Shown: positions 1 to 14,800 of the stretch, piece after piece
Position numbering within the stretch: the stretch's first letter is position 1
Layout of the letters: the number at the start of each line of letters is the position of its first letter
Assembly: GCA_027625915.1 (NCBI GenBank)
Contig: JANTQA010000032.1
Location: 15,764,001-15,828,000, forward strand
DNA length: 64,000 nucleotides
Direction: 5' to 3'
Origin: Anaeramoeba flamelloides
Lineage: Eukaryota; Metamonada; Anaeramoebidae
Translations under genes and position numbers: made by a program
The notes under the pieces: generated by a model
Database searches by the model: none
Told to the model about the DNA's origin: nothing
What the model saw: only the letters and a program-made list of their open reading frames with translations

Positions 1-730
1 TTACGAATTAAAATTTTTAAAATTTCACCTGATTTAAAAACCATGTTTTTGAAAAGTTGAATGAAAATTATATTTCATTATTTTGTCAACAAATAATATG
101 TTTATTTAAAGTTATCAATTTAAATCAAATAGAAAGACATTTTTTAGAATTTTTACTTTTTTACTTTATAATCTTACATTCTTTGATTTTTTTATTTTTA
201 ACCCCTATAATATATAAAACGGGGGGTTCCGAGATGTATGATGTGATTTTTATTTTGATGCTGAGTTATTAGATATGAAATTCCTTTTAAATAATAATAT
301 TTATAAATGAATTGGCTTCGTTATCAATGCGACAAAAATTAAAGTCGATTGAAAATGGGCAATAAAATTAATTTGTCTTATACTATTTGTTTGAAAATAA
401 ATGAAATAAAATTTACATTAGGATTTCTAAAAAAAGGGAGTTGCAAAATCCTCTAACATTTCAAATTTTAATTCTTAAAATCAGATTAAATAATGTATTT
501 CCGTCTTTTGGAATTAGGGGTTTTGATAACCATTTTTTTAATTCCCGTGGTGGTATATTTTTTTTATACAAAGTTGAATGAAAATAAAATCTTATTAGAA
601 TGCAATTAACCGGATGATTGAAATAATTCTAAAAAATCTATAATAAATATCATTGAAAGATAAATTATGACAATCTTTGCTACAGTGGTGGAAATAACCC
701 GTTCAGACAACCTTTAACCCATTACAAAAA

Positions 731-772
<42 letters not shown>

Positions 773-2884
773 GACTTGTGTATTTGGGGATAGGAAAATA
801 CACATATCTTCTTGGTTCTTATTTAAATTGGCTTTAGGGGCTAGATATTTGATTAATTTAAATGACTCAATAATATTAAATGCCCTTTTTTCTAAAATTT
901 CGACATATTTACAAAATTTCTGAGATTAAATGATTTTTTATTTAAAATTGAAAAAAAAAAATGAAATTTAATCATTTTTTTGTCAAAAAAGTATATTTAA
1001 ATCTTTCAAAATCTTCATAATTCTTTTTTAAAATTAATTTAAAGAACCCCATTTCTTGCTTATATACTGTTGTCATCCCATTGATTTGTTTCTTTTATTC
1101 CCACGTTCAGTTAATATTTTCCACATGAGTTAAATTTTAGTAATGGACTAAAATAAAAAACGTGCATTATTTTCACCACAGTAAAGATCAAAATCAAAAA
1201 TTGCCATTTTTAAATATTTTGTTTTTTGAATTACTTTACTCAAACTATAGAATGGAAATTCAAAATATGTTTTAATTGGTTGCAAATTATATTAGTACAC
1301 CATGACTCGGGTAACTCTAAAAAATCTATTATAAATCTTAGGGCACAATAGATTATTACATTTTTTTCTCATGAACACTATAACAAAATTTTATTTTGTG
1401 AAATTATTTATAAATTCCTTTTTCAAATCAAAAAAAAGAAACTGAAAATATTAATATTAAGTTGTTTATAAATTCAGATTTAGAACTTCCAAAAGAAACT
1501 AATATTGTCAGATTTTTTATTTTCAAAATTTACTCAATAATCATCAAAACAAAACCCGAAAGACTGGTTATTTTTGTTTACTTTTGATAAAGATACTTGT
1601 AGCATCAATATATTCCATGTTTTAAAAAATAATTTGCTAAAAAGAATGTATTCGTTAATTATTTAATTTTTAAAAAAAAATTGATTTAATAGTTACCCAT
1701 TTACCTTAAGTGGAAAATTAAAGAAAGACCCTTCCCAACATTGAAATCGGCAATACTGGTGGTTCAAACTTTAAATTTGTATAAAAGTGTAGATTTTTCT
1801 ACTAAAATTGTATGGATTTTTTACTTAATCAAAGGATTTTTTTCTATTGATAAGGATCAACAAATAATACTATTTTCCTAAACGATAATTTTAGTTCGTT
1901 AGAACTATAGAGAGGTAATGAGATTTACAGTCAATAATAACATACTCTAATTTTAGACTAATTGGTAGTAGGCATAAATCCCTTAATAGACAAATATCAG
2001 GAGTAAAATTTAAACAGAAATTTTGTTATCACTTACTGACAACGATAAAAGTTTATTAGAAGAACTTTCTAGTGTGTGAAACATATTCTCATTCTCTAAT
2101 TTTTCAAAAACAAAATTATTTCCAACACAAAAAAAAAAGTTTTGAAAAAAGTAATAAACCTTTAAAAAAAGAAAAAATATTTTACTCATTTTAACTTTTT
2201 TGCAAATAAGAAATCTACTTTCCACAAACCATCAAAGATCATTTAAAATATCAGACACAATTTGGTCTTCTTTCGGTTTCCAACCAAACAATTCTTAACT
2301 TGAACTACCTAAACAAAAAAATTTCTCAAAGAAAAATGAAATAAAAATTCATAAATTTTTTATTAAAATTTTTTTCTAACGTATTTATTGTCTCATTTAG
2401 TTCAACAAAATGTCAACAAGGTGTTCAAAACAAAAGAACCTCTTTCTTATCTCTAACTTTGTAAATATAAAAATCGAGAAACCTGATATTTTTTGTATAA
2501 ATAAAAAATGATTAGTAAGTAGTTTTTTTGAGTTAAGTTTTAAACAAATTTAATTAATGTTCAGCAAATGTATCTATTGAAGTTTCAAAGATAGTTTAAT
2601 AATTTTTTTGTCACACTTTGTGAAAAGAACTTTCAAAAGAATAGTCAATTGTTTAATTCATAAAATTAAAAGATCTTTGATTTGTTAGTTACTGTTTCCT
2701 ATTTTTTCAAACTAAAAAGTAAAAATAAATCAGTGAACAAATATTTTTCATTGGAAAAAGTTTCTCTACAAAACAGTGTTTAACTACTCTGAAGAAATTA
2801 AATAGCATTTCGATATTTTCGAATTCCAGGTTCATTTTTTCTTTTACTTTTTCTTCTTATTTTATTCAACAACAAAAACAAAAA
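1..2884. other. intergenic, no gene recognised
   Basis: A/T-rich sequence with frequent stops in all frames. The only open frames are short and low-complexity and have no recognisable domain. It contains a TA microsatellite and ends in the T-rich then A-rich leader of the two-pore channel gene (about 2830-2884). I see no RNA gene or repeat family member here. Confidence 0.6.
735..769. repeat. (TA)n microsatellite
   Basis: Uninterrupted TA dinucleotide run of about 35 bases in intergenic DNA. Similar runs lie at 7132-7158, 31076-31108, 46580-46638 and 55771-55814. Confidence 0.95.
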
Positions 2885-5800
2885 ATGAGCAAGAACAAAA
2901 ATAAAAAAAAAAAAAAGGAAAAAAATAAAGTCGAAGAATACAAATTAATCGAAGGACTCTATCAAGACGACCAAGAAAAACAAGTAAAATTTCCTTTTTA
3001 AGAGGATTTGTTGTCAATGAGCAAGCGATTACAAATCCTATTTCCCAAGCAATTTTGCAATAAATCCAAAAACAACCTTCCCCTATCTAATTTTTTTTAA
3101 AAAACTAATACATTTTGACTTTGCCATAAAACAAACCACTACAATGATGTGTATAGAAATATAATATAGCAGTGTCCTACATCAGAGACGCATCACAACT
3201 TCGAGATCCATATTCCCATTTGACCACACAAACTGCCTTAAAATATCATTCATTGTCCTTCAACAAACTATACGATTACGTGACTCGGTTTGTATGGGTT
3301 GGGTTATTTCTTTTAACACTTATTGAACACCCACAAACTTATAAAGTGAACACCAGAGTCTCACTTTCCTTGGAATTGGTCGGGTTGCTTTGGCTTTTAT
3401 TTGTTTTGTTTGTTACTTTTAAATTCCAAGGTTGGGCAAATTTCAAAAAAGATGACTGGAATTTTCTTTTGGCAATACTTCTTTTTGTAAGTTTTTGACA
3501 AACGGTTTTTTTTTTTAATTTTTTTCCTTTTTTTTTTTTCATTTCTTATTTATTTGAAAAATTAGATTTCTTGAACGATGAAAACCCAAACAGCTTTATA
3601 AACTAAAACAATTTTTTTCATTGCGAATTGGGTTTTTCATCCAAAATCTTTTTTTTTTTTTTTTGAGAGAAAGAAAAAACGAATTCTTCTACTTCCCCTA
3701 TTTACTGGAAATTATTTTCAAAACCCTTTCTGATCTTTTTTCCACAACAAACACGTTTCAATTGCAAATACTAAACCAATTTTCCAGTCATATAGTCTAA
3801 AATTTAAAACATCATAAATTTTTTATTTCTTGATTTTTTACTTCTAATTGTGGAAAACAAATTTTCTTTTTCATTTTCTTTTAATTTGACACAGTTTTGA
3901 ATTTTCAACCAAATCATTAAATTTATTTGCCTCAGTATATTTTCAAAAAATCCTTCTTAAATACTGATATTTTCAAATGAATGAAGATATTAGGATTCTA
4001 AATGTGAAAAAATTATTACTTGAATTTTACTTTTCCTTTTTTCAAAGTAATTGATTGCAATTTGGTGACCTTTGAGTGCGTCTTTTTTGGATATACACTG
4101 GTCTGCTTTGAGGCAAACAAACAATCCGAAATAAGATTGGGGTGTCAAAATTGAAAAAAAGATAACCATTTGAGGAAAAAAAGTGAAACAAGAAAAAAAA
4201 AAAAAAAAGATCAAAATGATTTTTAATTGGTCACATTATTGAAAATTCAAAGTAAGATCAATTAATAAAGGAAAATAAATGATTAAAAGCAAAATGGTGG
4301 ATTAATTCTTAATAAAAGTTTTTTTTAATACTATCTTTTGATATGGGCTTTTTCTTTGATTGATTGTGATTAAAAAAATATATAAATAAATAAATACACA
4401 ATGAAGGGTTCAACACAATGACAGTTTTTTTAATACTATCCCTTAGTAAGGATTTTTCTTTGGCTGATTTATTACTATTATTTTCCAATTAAAAAATGAA
4501 AATTTTTAGTTCACCTTCCAAAATATTTTTCTCGCTGATAAATTGAAGTAAAACCAAAGATCTTTACCAAAATTTTTTAGAAATGATATTTTTAGACAAT
4601 ACATAAACTTCACAAGTCAACTCTAAGACAAAATTTTTCCTCTTCTAATTTGTTTGTAGCAGTAATAATTAATATTCATTTTGGAAATTGAAATAAAAAT
4701 TTTCATTTATAAATTGGAAAATAACAGTATTAAAGAGCCAATTAAAGTATTTAAATCTGTATGGGTGTACCGACATTTTTTATTGTTTGCTTTTGAAGAA
4801 TTTTTTTTTGTATTAAAGACCACAAAAGCAAAAAGGTTCAGTAATTATTGTACTGAAGTTATGATTGGTTTGGAATTCCAATTACTAATTGGGACCACAA
4901 AACGTAAAAAAAGAAAAGGAAGAAGAAATTGATAAAGAAAAAAAACGATATTCAAAGATAAAAATTATATGTTAACTTGATAAAAAGAATTCTGTTCATT
5001 AATTCTTTTACAACTGTTGGGTGAATCTCATATTTTTTTTTTTATTTAACTTCCGATAGTTCCAATTTAAAGTAGCAAGTGATGCTCTTGCTTTATTTTT
5101 TTTTTTTTCATCAAAATTTTTTTAATTTTTTTTATTTTAGTACCTTTATGTCCAACACTGGTTGAAATTTGAACCCTCTCGGAGACCAAATTATTTTTTG
5201 AATGGATTTGTCTTCATCACATATTATTTCTTCGATACCAACATCAGCTACCGGTTTTTTTTAATAATTTTTAACAGATACTTTGTTTCCAAATCTTCCT
5301 TAGTGCCCTTCTTCCTTTTCTTCGGTTTTAAGTGTTTGAATCATAATCAGTAATTGGGATTCCAAACCAATCATAACCCCAGTACAATAATCACTGAACC
5401 CCTTTGCTTCTGTGGTCTTGACCATTGGACACAAATTCTCCCAAAATTGAAAGGATAAACGGAAAAAAATGGTTGGTCTGGGGTTACTTTCTTTAAATAC
5501 TTTAATCTGCCCTTTAAAGCTCTAGTATCGGTCTAAAAGCAAAAAACGGTCAATTTTTTTCAATCTCCTTTTTCAAAAACTCCATGAACAAAAGGTTGCC
5601 TGGAATGTAAAAATGATTACTATTCAAGCCTAACCAAACACTTGGTTCAAAACTATAACTTAAAGATATTCCAAATAAAATAATTTAATAAAAATGACAA
5701 AAAAAATGGACATTTTTTGCTTTTATACTGATACTAGGGATTTAATAAATTTGTTAAAAAAATTTACTATTTTTGAGATCTCCAAAACTATTAAATCAGA

Positions 5801-8800
5801 TGTTGATATACTGTGAGACATAAATTGATTTTGAGTTTGTTTAGTGGACGGACAAAAATAATATGGATTATTCTATGTGTAGTAATTTTTTTCTTATTTT
5901 AATTGATCTGACTTTTCGTTTTCAGAAAGGAGAACCGCTAAAAATACCGTGCTGAACTTTTTTTCCCCAAATGGTTATACAATATCTTTGTTCAAAGTGG
6001 CCAATTTAACTATCATTAGCTCATGTTAATTTCAGAACTTCTTCAATAATGTTTAATATTTATAGATTCATTTTATCTTTGTTTTGAAAGTCGGGATACT
6101 AAACAAATATAAAAATGATGTTTCTATTTTGAGAGTTTTTCAGATTTATTGTTAAGGTTTAAATGTTAAAAAAAAAACTTGATCTGTTGAAGAGAGAATT
6201 TTGAAGTGGATAAATTTGTAACTTTTAATTCAAATAATGAATAAACACAACCATTGGAACTGTTTTAAACTTAATTTAGTTTTCTAAAATGGAAACGAAG
6301 AGTCTATAAAAAAAAAAATGAGAGCTTTTGGGAAAAAGAAGAAAAGAAGTTTAAGAAAAAAAAGAAAATAGAGAAGGAAAAAAATAAAGAGGTATAAAAG
6401 ATTATTTTTAGAATTTTTGGATAAAAAGTAATTTTTTGAAAAAATTACTCACACCATTCCCAGTATGAGGAACGAATCAACAATAAAGAAGATCTCGACA
6501 AAATTTGATCCCATTTAATCTGAAAATAACAGCAAATGAGAAAACTTTATATTTCAAATCCACTAAATACTCTTTCATCACAATTAGAAGAAAAAAAAAA
6601 AACAAAACACAACGGCATCACAAACCAATTAAAAATGAAAATTTTCCCACATTAATTTAGGCTCTTCCTGATTGATGCTTTGAGATAAAATCAAAATTTT
6701 TTTAAATTGAAGTTTTATAGTTTTGCAAATTGATCCATTTTCTTTGGCTTTAAGTGACGACTCAAATCGAAAAACTTAAACGCCTAGATGAAGAGGTAGG
6801 AAATGAGGCGAAACGTATTATTGCACCAGAAATTCAAAGATCAGTAAAAATGAGAAAGATCTCGAAAAATTAAATTATTCGTCTTGTTGGTTTGTTATAA
6901 TAACCCCTTTGGTTTTTTATTGTGTTACAATTTCAAAGTTTAATGATAAATACTATTATTTCTGTAAACTTTTTTGATCTTATTTTTACCAAAAAAGTCA
7001 TTTTCCAGAGTTGAAAACTCAAAGTTTTGGTAATTCATCTTCACCAAGCTGAACCATTTAATCCTTTCAACCATTTATATCAATCTTTTTAAAACATTTA
7101 ATTTTTCATTTTTTAAAAATACTTAATCTGTTATATATATATATATATATATATATATCTGTGTATGTATAATGTATTTATATTTTTTTCTTATTTTATT
7201 TATTATTTAGACAAACATAATCGAGGTGCTCGTTTTACTTATAGTTGGGTACGATGAAGATTATGTCCATTTTTCACGCTTTTTCCGGGTATATTATATT
7301 GTATACGCATCATTTCATCTTCGTGATTCAATTAAAAATATTCTCAAAACATTCCCCTCAGCAATCCATGTCACTTTCTTAATTGTATTCTTTATTGTCT
7401 TATTTTCTTCACTTTGCATGATCTATTTCGAAGGATCAGATGAAGGAGATATTTGGTTTCCAAATTTTGGCACAAGTTTGTGGAATATTATGGTTTTATT
7501 TTCAACAGCGAATTTCCCTGATATAATGTAACAAATAATTTTTATTTTTAAATTTCAAATATTACCTATTTTAGCAAAAATTGTCAGATACCCTTGTTAT
7601 CTCACAATTTTTTTTTCTTTTTTTTTCTTCCTATTTATTTTTGTTATCTAATTTATTTTTCATCTTCAAAAAAATATTTGAATTTTTTTTTTTAATTACG
7701 GAAGAGAGGTGATTTGACAAAATTACCTCTTGTTTATTTCGAACTCTAAATTTATTTATAGTTTTTTTTATCCGAGCTATAATGTAAACAAGATTAAAAC
7801 TCAAAAAAAAAATTTTTTTTTAATAAACTTTAATAAACATTCATTTCAAATAAACATTGACCAAAATCTCCTAAAGTGGGTGAGATAAAGAAGCGGGGTA
7901 CACCCTTTGTATATTTAAGACATTAAAACTTGTATAATCAATTCACATAGCCGCATTGGGACTAGAAAACAATTATATCTCAATAATCATCAATTTTTAT
8001 TATTTCTGTTGATCCATTTTTTTTTTTTTTTTTTTTTAATGGTCTTTAATTATAAAAAAAAAATAACGAAAAAAAACAAATCCAAAATATTATGTTTATG
8101 ATTTTAGATATAGAAAGCGTTTTGTCACTTTTAAAACAGAGATTCTATTTAATTTATGTGAAGAAAATTTTCGTCTCAGTAGTTCAATGTTAGAAAATGT
8201 AATATAAAAAATTTTCGAAAAAGGGTTTAGTAGAATGACTTTCGTCATCAGTTTTTATCCTATTCATGTTATATTATCTTTTTTTTTTTTTTTTAATTTA
8301 TTAAAATTAAAAATCGCATTTAACAAACTAATATTTTGATAAACAAAAGTCAATGTAAAAAAAAAAATAAAATAAAAAGTAGAAAAAAATCTAATTCTAA
8401 TTAAAAAGTGAGAAAATCATGTTATTTTTTAATGTTCAAAATATTCACCAAATTTAATCCGAATTAAATAATGAAATAAATCCAAAGAAGGAATTTTTAA
8501 TTAAAAAAATTAATTTTATTCAGATTTAGTTTATGTAATATTACTATATTTAATTCTGGACACAATTGGTGCATTTTGTAAAGAAATATTTTTTCCACAA
8601 TTTTCAAAATCTAACTGACCAACCATAAACTATATAGACAGTAATAAACCCGTTGATGAATCAGAACAATGGTGAAAAGTTCAAATAAAAAATAAAATTT
8701 TTTTACAAGTTTCTTTTATTTTAATAAAAAATGGTGTTTTCACAAAATAAACACGAGCAAAACAGTCTTTGTGATAACACGCCCCATGTTTATCGTATGA

Positions 8801-11800
8801 TCAATTTAAGTACCAAAATTTCTTTTTCAATATTTTCAACAATAATAACAAGTCTTCTTGGATTATTATTGAGTTAAGATCTGTTTACCATTAACATTAT
8901 TTCCGTTCAAAAAACTTTAACCCTTCACTAATTCAAACAAAAAATCAACATTATCAATTATTTTTTTTAACCACCAATCCATAAATTATCTTTGTGTTTG
9001 GGATTAACATTTTAAAGAAATAATACACTACACAAACCACTTCCAAAGAAAATGGGTTTATTTTGAAAAAGATAAGCATTTATACCCTTTTCTACCCCAC
9101 CAACAAACTATATTTGCTCGTTGTATATTTAACAACCTTCTAGTGTTTAATTTTTTTTTTTTTAAAGACTTTTAATCTTTGTTTATCTTTTAACTTTGAT
9201 TTTTGTTCCGCATTCATAGTTTTTTATTTTATTTTGGGAATTGTTGATTAATTTTTGTATTTGAGAAAAGAAAAGGTTTCAAATCAAAAAAATTAATTCC
9301 TTCAAAAATATTCTTAAAAATGTAGAATTTTTCGTTATTTTTTTTAAAATTATCAAATAGGATTTTAATTATTTCTAAAAAATTTAGTAATTTTAAAAAA
9401 CAATTTTTCCTAATCAGAAATTTAAAACTTTCAATCATGCTCTGGCCGTGTCTAACGTTTGATAAATTAAATTAATATCCAATTTGAAGCTAAATCCTGA
9501 AAAATAATTTACTAAAAAAAAGTATGTTGATATCCCAAAACGGCCTATTTGAAATTGAATTCGAAAAAATTATTTTTCATTACACTTAATTTTTTCTTGA
9601 AATGATAAATCTTTTGATAAAACACATTTTAATTGAGAACACGATTGCTGTACAAAATCACGGTAATACTAAGCCACTTTTGTTACCATATTTAAGCGAT
9701 TTTGGTCTATTTATAACAAGAAAACAAAAAAGAATCCTGAAAGCAAAAAAAAAATAAAAATAAAATAATTTTATGAGTTATAATCTTGCCTAATTATAAC
9801 TAGGATAAAAAACTCTAAATAAAGTTTGTATTTGAGGAAGTGACGTGCCGTTTTTTTTTTTTTTAATTTAAAGCCCTAGTCCCAGTATAAAAGCAAAAAA
9901 TGTCTTGTTCATTTTTTTGTCATTTTTTTTCAATCTCCTTTTTCAAAAACCCTATGAACAAAAGGTTGCCTGAAATTTAAAAATTATTACTGTTCAAACC
10001 TAGCCAAATACTATGTTCAAAAACTATAACTTAAAGATATTCCAAAAAAAAATAATTTAAAAAAAAATGTACATTTTTTGCTTTTATAATGGTACTCGGA
10101 CTTTAAGAAATAAACCTAACGGCAAATTGGATGCAGTTTTGTTGAATCGCCAAGCTCTTAATTAACAATAAAAAATAAAATAATTTTTACACTCTTTTTG
10201 AAATTCGTTTCATCTATAAAACAAATCAATAAACAAGTAAAAATGTTATTTTTTTAGAGTAAAAATATTAAAAAAAAATATAAAAAATGATGCTATATTT
10301 TTCCGATCTATATTACTTAATATATTTGATATTGAGCCAATATTTTTATTTTCCAAGATTTTTCTCATCTTTTCGTTGAATAAACAATTTACTCTAAACT
10401 TAAAATCAAAATTTAAACAATTTAAAAAAAAAGCATATAATCTATAATCCAATTAATATATACAAAAAAAAAATAAATAAATGGATGGGTAAATCAATCA
10501 ATTAATAGATCAAACAATATATTAATATCTTGATAAATTTCAATATCATAATTATAATTTCATTTAATAGGATGCCAGCATATACTGATAATAGATGGAT
10601 TTCGCTTTTTTTTGTGATCTTTTTACTAACACAATTATATTTATTTGCTAATTTAGTTTTGGGTGCTATCTATGATGTCTATCGAAAGGCCATGTCTGAA
10701 AGTGTCAAAGATCAAAAAATAAGGGAATGGAAGGCCATTTTATCTGCATTTAAAACAATTGATTCCAACAACAAGGGGTGTATCACAAGAGGGGAATGGA
10801 GACTATTAGTCAAAAGCATCAATCCAAAGCTTAATCCAATGGCCATTGACCTATGGTTCGAAGTCTTAGATACTGATGATGATGGCTTTGTTGATGAATA
10901 TGAATTTTTACATATCGTTGAAACCTTAAATTCGACATTAATTCGTACCAAATCAAAGATTTCACAAAAAAATTTTTTTACTACAGGGATCTTAAAAACT
11001 TTAAGCAAAAAATGTTATTTGCTTGTTGAAAAAAAGTTTTTTGTTCTCTTGATTGATTTTGCTATCTTTGTCAATTTGATTGTTACGATAATAATAATGG
11101 AAGTCGCAAATGATGATAAACCAAAAGAAATCTCAGAATATATCTTTACACTAATCTATTTTATAGAAATGGTATTAAAACTTACTGCATATGGATGGCG
11201 TTATTTTAAATCAAAATGGAATATGTAAACTATATTTCCTTTCTTAATTTTTTTTTTTTCTCAAAATCTTTTACATTCAAAATTTTATTTTTGGCAAATT
11301 TTTTTTTACTTTTCACCAACACCAAGAGTAATCTCAAAAAAATTGTACTTTTGTTAAAAAAGGGTAATAGCAGTTATTCAGAATTAAAAACTAATATGAT
11401 ATCTTTTCATACAAATTGGTTTTACGAATATTATTTCTAAAAAATTTAAAGTATCAAGCAAAATTCAAAATTTTAAATGGTTTGAAATCGGAAATGAATT
11501 TAATTTTTTTTTTTTTTTTTTTGATAACTTGCTTCAAATCCAGAGAAATTGAAAAAAAGTTGACTTTTTCCTTAAGCCACTTTGAAAATTTTGATAAACA
11601 AAGACAATTGTTGATAAATTCAATTTAATTAATTTATAAAAGTATTTTTTAGAAAAATAAAAATCAAGTTCTCATTATCAATAAATGATATCTCACAATA
11701 CCAGATACTTATTAAAATGGACTGCAAAGCCATAATGTGTGAGTTTACGCTTTAGTATTTGAGATATTATTAACCCCTATGAGTACATATACTTTTAAAA

Positions 11801-14800
11801 TAATGTGACTGGAAAGTTAATCCAAATTTTTCAAAATTAAACTTTGTTTCTTTCAAAACTACCAAAAATTTTCCAAATATCAATTATTTTTTTACAATTG
11901 ACCTTTAAAGAATAAATAAGAAATAAGTATAATAATAAACCTCAAAGAATAGTTGATATCTGTATGAAATAAATCTAACAAATCAATATATTTTCATAAA
12001 AATTGAATAAAAACAAAAATTCTTACGGATAGGATTGAGAAAAAAAAACCAGCAATGCTCATTTTGATCTTCAATTGAAGATCCAAAGAAAATACCAATA
12101 GCAATCAATATGATTTTTCCAACAATCATTCTCTGGTTCAATAACATTAGAATAATAAGTTTTTATCCAAGTGACTAGAGATCTTGCAATAAAAAAAAAA
12201 AAAAAAATTGCAAAACAATCAAGTGACAATCAAAAAAAAGGAAAAAAGCAAAAATAGAAGCAATGATTTCGATTTGAAATTTTCTTATAAGAAGTTTTTT
12301 TTCTTCTAATATCCATTCAAACCCTTTTAATGCATGTAATCCATACATTACAATTATACCTCCTTGGCAAGAAAATAGTTTATCTATAAAATAGATTACA
12401 ACAAATTCTAAAAGAACTTTTTTCAGAAACTCTATTTATGACTTTTTTGTTACACTTTCTGAACACAGCTTTGTTTTACATCACTTCTCACTTTTAAAAA
12501 TTTTATTTCTAGAAAAAATTTGAAAAAAAAACATAAAAATTAAGGAAATTCACATTTTTGAGGAATTTTGATTTGAAAGGAATTTTTTTGTTCTTTCTAT
12601 CTTTTCTAGTTTTTCGATTTTATGTTTCGCTTTTGTCTGTAATGGGGATTTTTCTTCAATTATATTTTTTTAAGAAATGTACCAGTTGAAAGTTTTTGGA
12701 AACAATTAAGAAAAGAAACAAAAAAAAAAATACTTCATTGAGAAAAGATGAAAAATACAAAAAAGGAAAAATTAGAACAAATGAACAGAAAATAACTATC
12801 AATTTCAAATTTTTCTGAAATATTTTTAATAATAAACAAATTACAGTGATCTTAAAATTCTATCTTTACTACCTCAAAATGCAAAATTGAAATTGACAAA
12901 TACATACAATTCTAGTTTTTTAATTTTTGTTTAGGCTTGGTCTGGATCTGTATGAAAAAAAGATAATGGAATATATTTTTCAAATTTAGATCTTTAAATT
13001 GATGTATTTCTGAATTTTAAAACAATGATGAATAGCAAGTCTAGTGGATTAGATTAGAATTATTCGAATTATTAAAACTTAACATATTATTTATCTATTG
13101 GGAGAAATGAGTAATTAAAGAAAAATTATCAAAATAAAAAAGGGAAGAAGAAAAATAATTAAAATATCATAAAAAAATAATTATATAATTTGCATGAACA
13201 AATTAAAAACGTATTTACTGTCGTTAGGTTTTCCAGGATTTGAAAGTATTTAGTAAAATCAAGGATTTTACTAAATTCTTTCTAATTCTGGAAAACCTAG
13301 ACACTTTTCGTTATGTTTTCTAGGATTTCAAAGAATTGAGTAAAATCCTGACGAATTCAAAAAAATAGCTGTTAGGTTTTCACGAGTTTTCTGTTTATTT
13401 GGAAAATAAATAGATTTCCGTTAGGTTTTTTTGAGTTTTCTAAAAACCTAGAACACTTCAGAAATAAAATAGAAAACCTCAAAAAACCTAGAACACTTCA
13501 CAAATAAAACATAAAACCTCAAGAAAATCGCCGTTAGTTTTTTTTTTAATTTTTCAGAAAACAAAAATTAAAAAAAACCGCAGTTAGCTTTTCCAGAATT
13601 CAAAATAAATAGAGCAAAATCCTTGAGTTTACTCTATTCCTTTTGAATTCTAGAAAACCTTGGCACTCTAGGACACTTTTCGTACGGTTTTTCAGAATTT
13701 AAAAGAATTGAGTAAAATATTTGATTTTACTTAGTTCTTTTTAATTCGGGAAAACCTAACAACATTTCCAATTTTGATTGTTTTATAAGATGAAGCTTCT
13801 CAACATTACTTCTTCAAAGATCCAAAATCAAATATAAATACCAACACAATATAGTGTTTACGGAATCATAATTTCGACTTGATGAAAAGTCTTTTTTTTT
13901 TTAATTCAGTAAACAATTGAATCATATAATTCTTATTCCTCTTTTTTTTTATTTTCTTTTTCTTTTCATTTTAGATTTTTTTAATTTATGAAAAAAATAA
14001 TTGTGGAATTTTTAAACATAAGATTCCAAGAAATTTACTGCTTTAAATCCAAAAAGAAAAACAAATTATAAAGTTAGTCTTCACAAACTAAATTCATGCC
14101 AAGCACAAATCCCTCTTTTAATTTCCTCATAAAGAGAATTATCAAAATTTTTACTTTTACATTTCGAAAAAATCAAAATCCGATTTATTAAGCAACCTAT
14201 AAGTCTCTTATTCTACAAATTAAATTCAAGAACAAACGCATTTTAAAAACTAAATTGTAAACTTGAATGAAGTCATCAGGAAAAAAGGGGGAAATGGTTG
14301 TCATATATTTATTTTGATAACCACATTTCTAAATATTTTTTCTTCTTTTCGAGAATTTTAAAATTCTTGAAATGCTTTCTAATTTTTACTTTCTTTTAAA
14401 TTGGATTAAAAAAAAACAAAAAAAAACATTTCCTCATTCCTTCATATTTTTTCCTTTTCTTTTTCTTTTCCAATTCCTTTTCCATTTTCTTTTGCCTTTT
14501 TAATATAGTTTTGATTTTATTGTTGTCACTTTATCCGTAATTTCAGCACTAGCAAATCTTTCAAATCATGAAGGATCATTATCTGAAATGGGAAAATATG
14601 CGATAATGCTTCGTACATTAAGGTTATTAAAAACAATTCAAGTATTCCCTGGTTTGGCACAATATTTTTCAATTGCTAGTGAGTGTCTCCCTGCTTTTAT
14701 TGTATATGGCTTAGTTTTATTTTTGATTTTTTATATTTTTTCCTTGTTAGGAATGGAGATATATGGTGGCAAAATTTATGAAGCAAACGATAAACTGAAA

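Larger units (their letters stand above)
3487..7210. other. TPC intron 2 (3.7 kb)
   Basis: Donor GTAAGT and acceptor TTTAG. S2-S3 protein sequence is continuous across it, so no exon is missing. It holds two copies of the R1 dispersed repeat, a 241-bp inverted-repeat element, a ~110-bp foldback pair and a 224-bp element flanked by TTAA. No coding sequence recognised. Confidence 0.75.

Noticed and set aside
10712-11008. 98-codon minus-strand frame opposite TPC exon 4
   Set aside because: The plus strand encodes the EF-hand linker and joins in phase with both neighbours; the antisense frame has no recognisable domain.
13213-13762. GTTAGGTTTT words as interstitial telomere repeats
   Set aside because: The words are not tandem, vary in sequence and alternate with hairpin arms; a foldback repeat explains them better.
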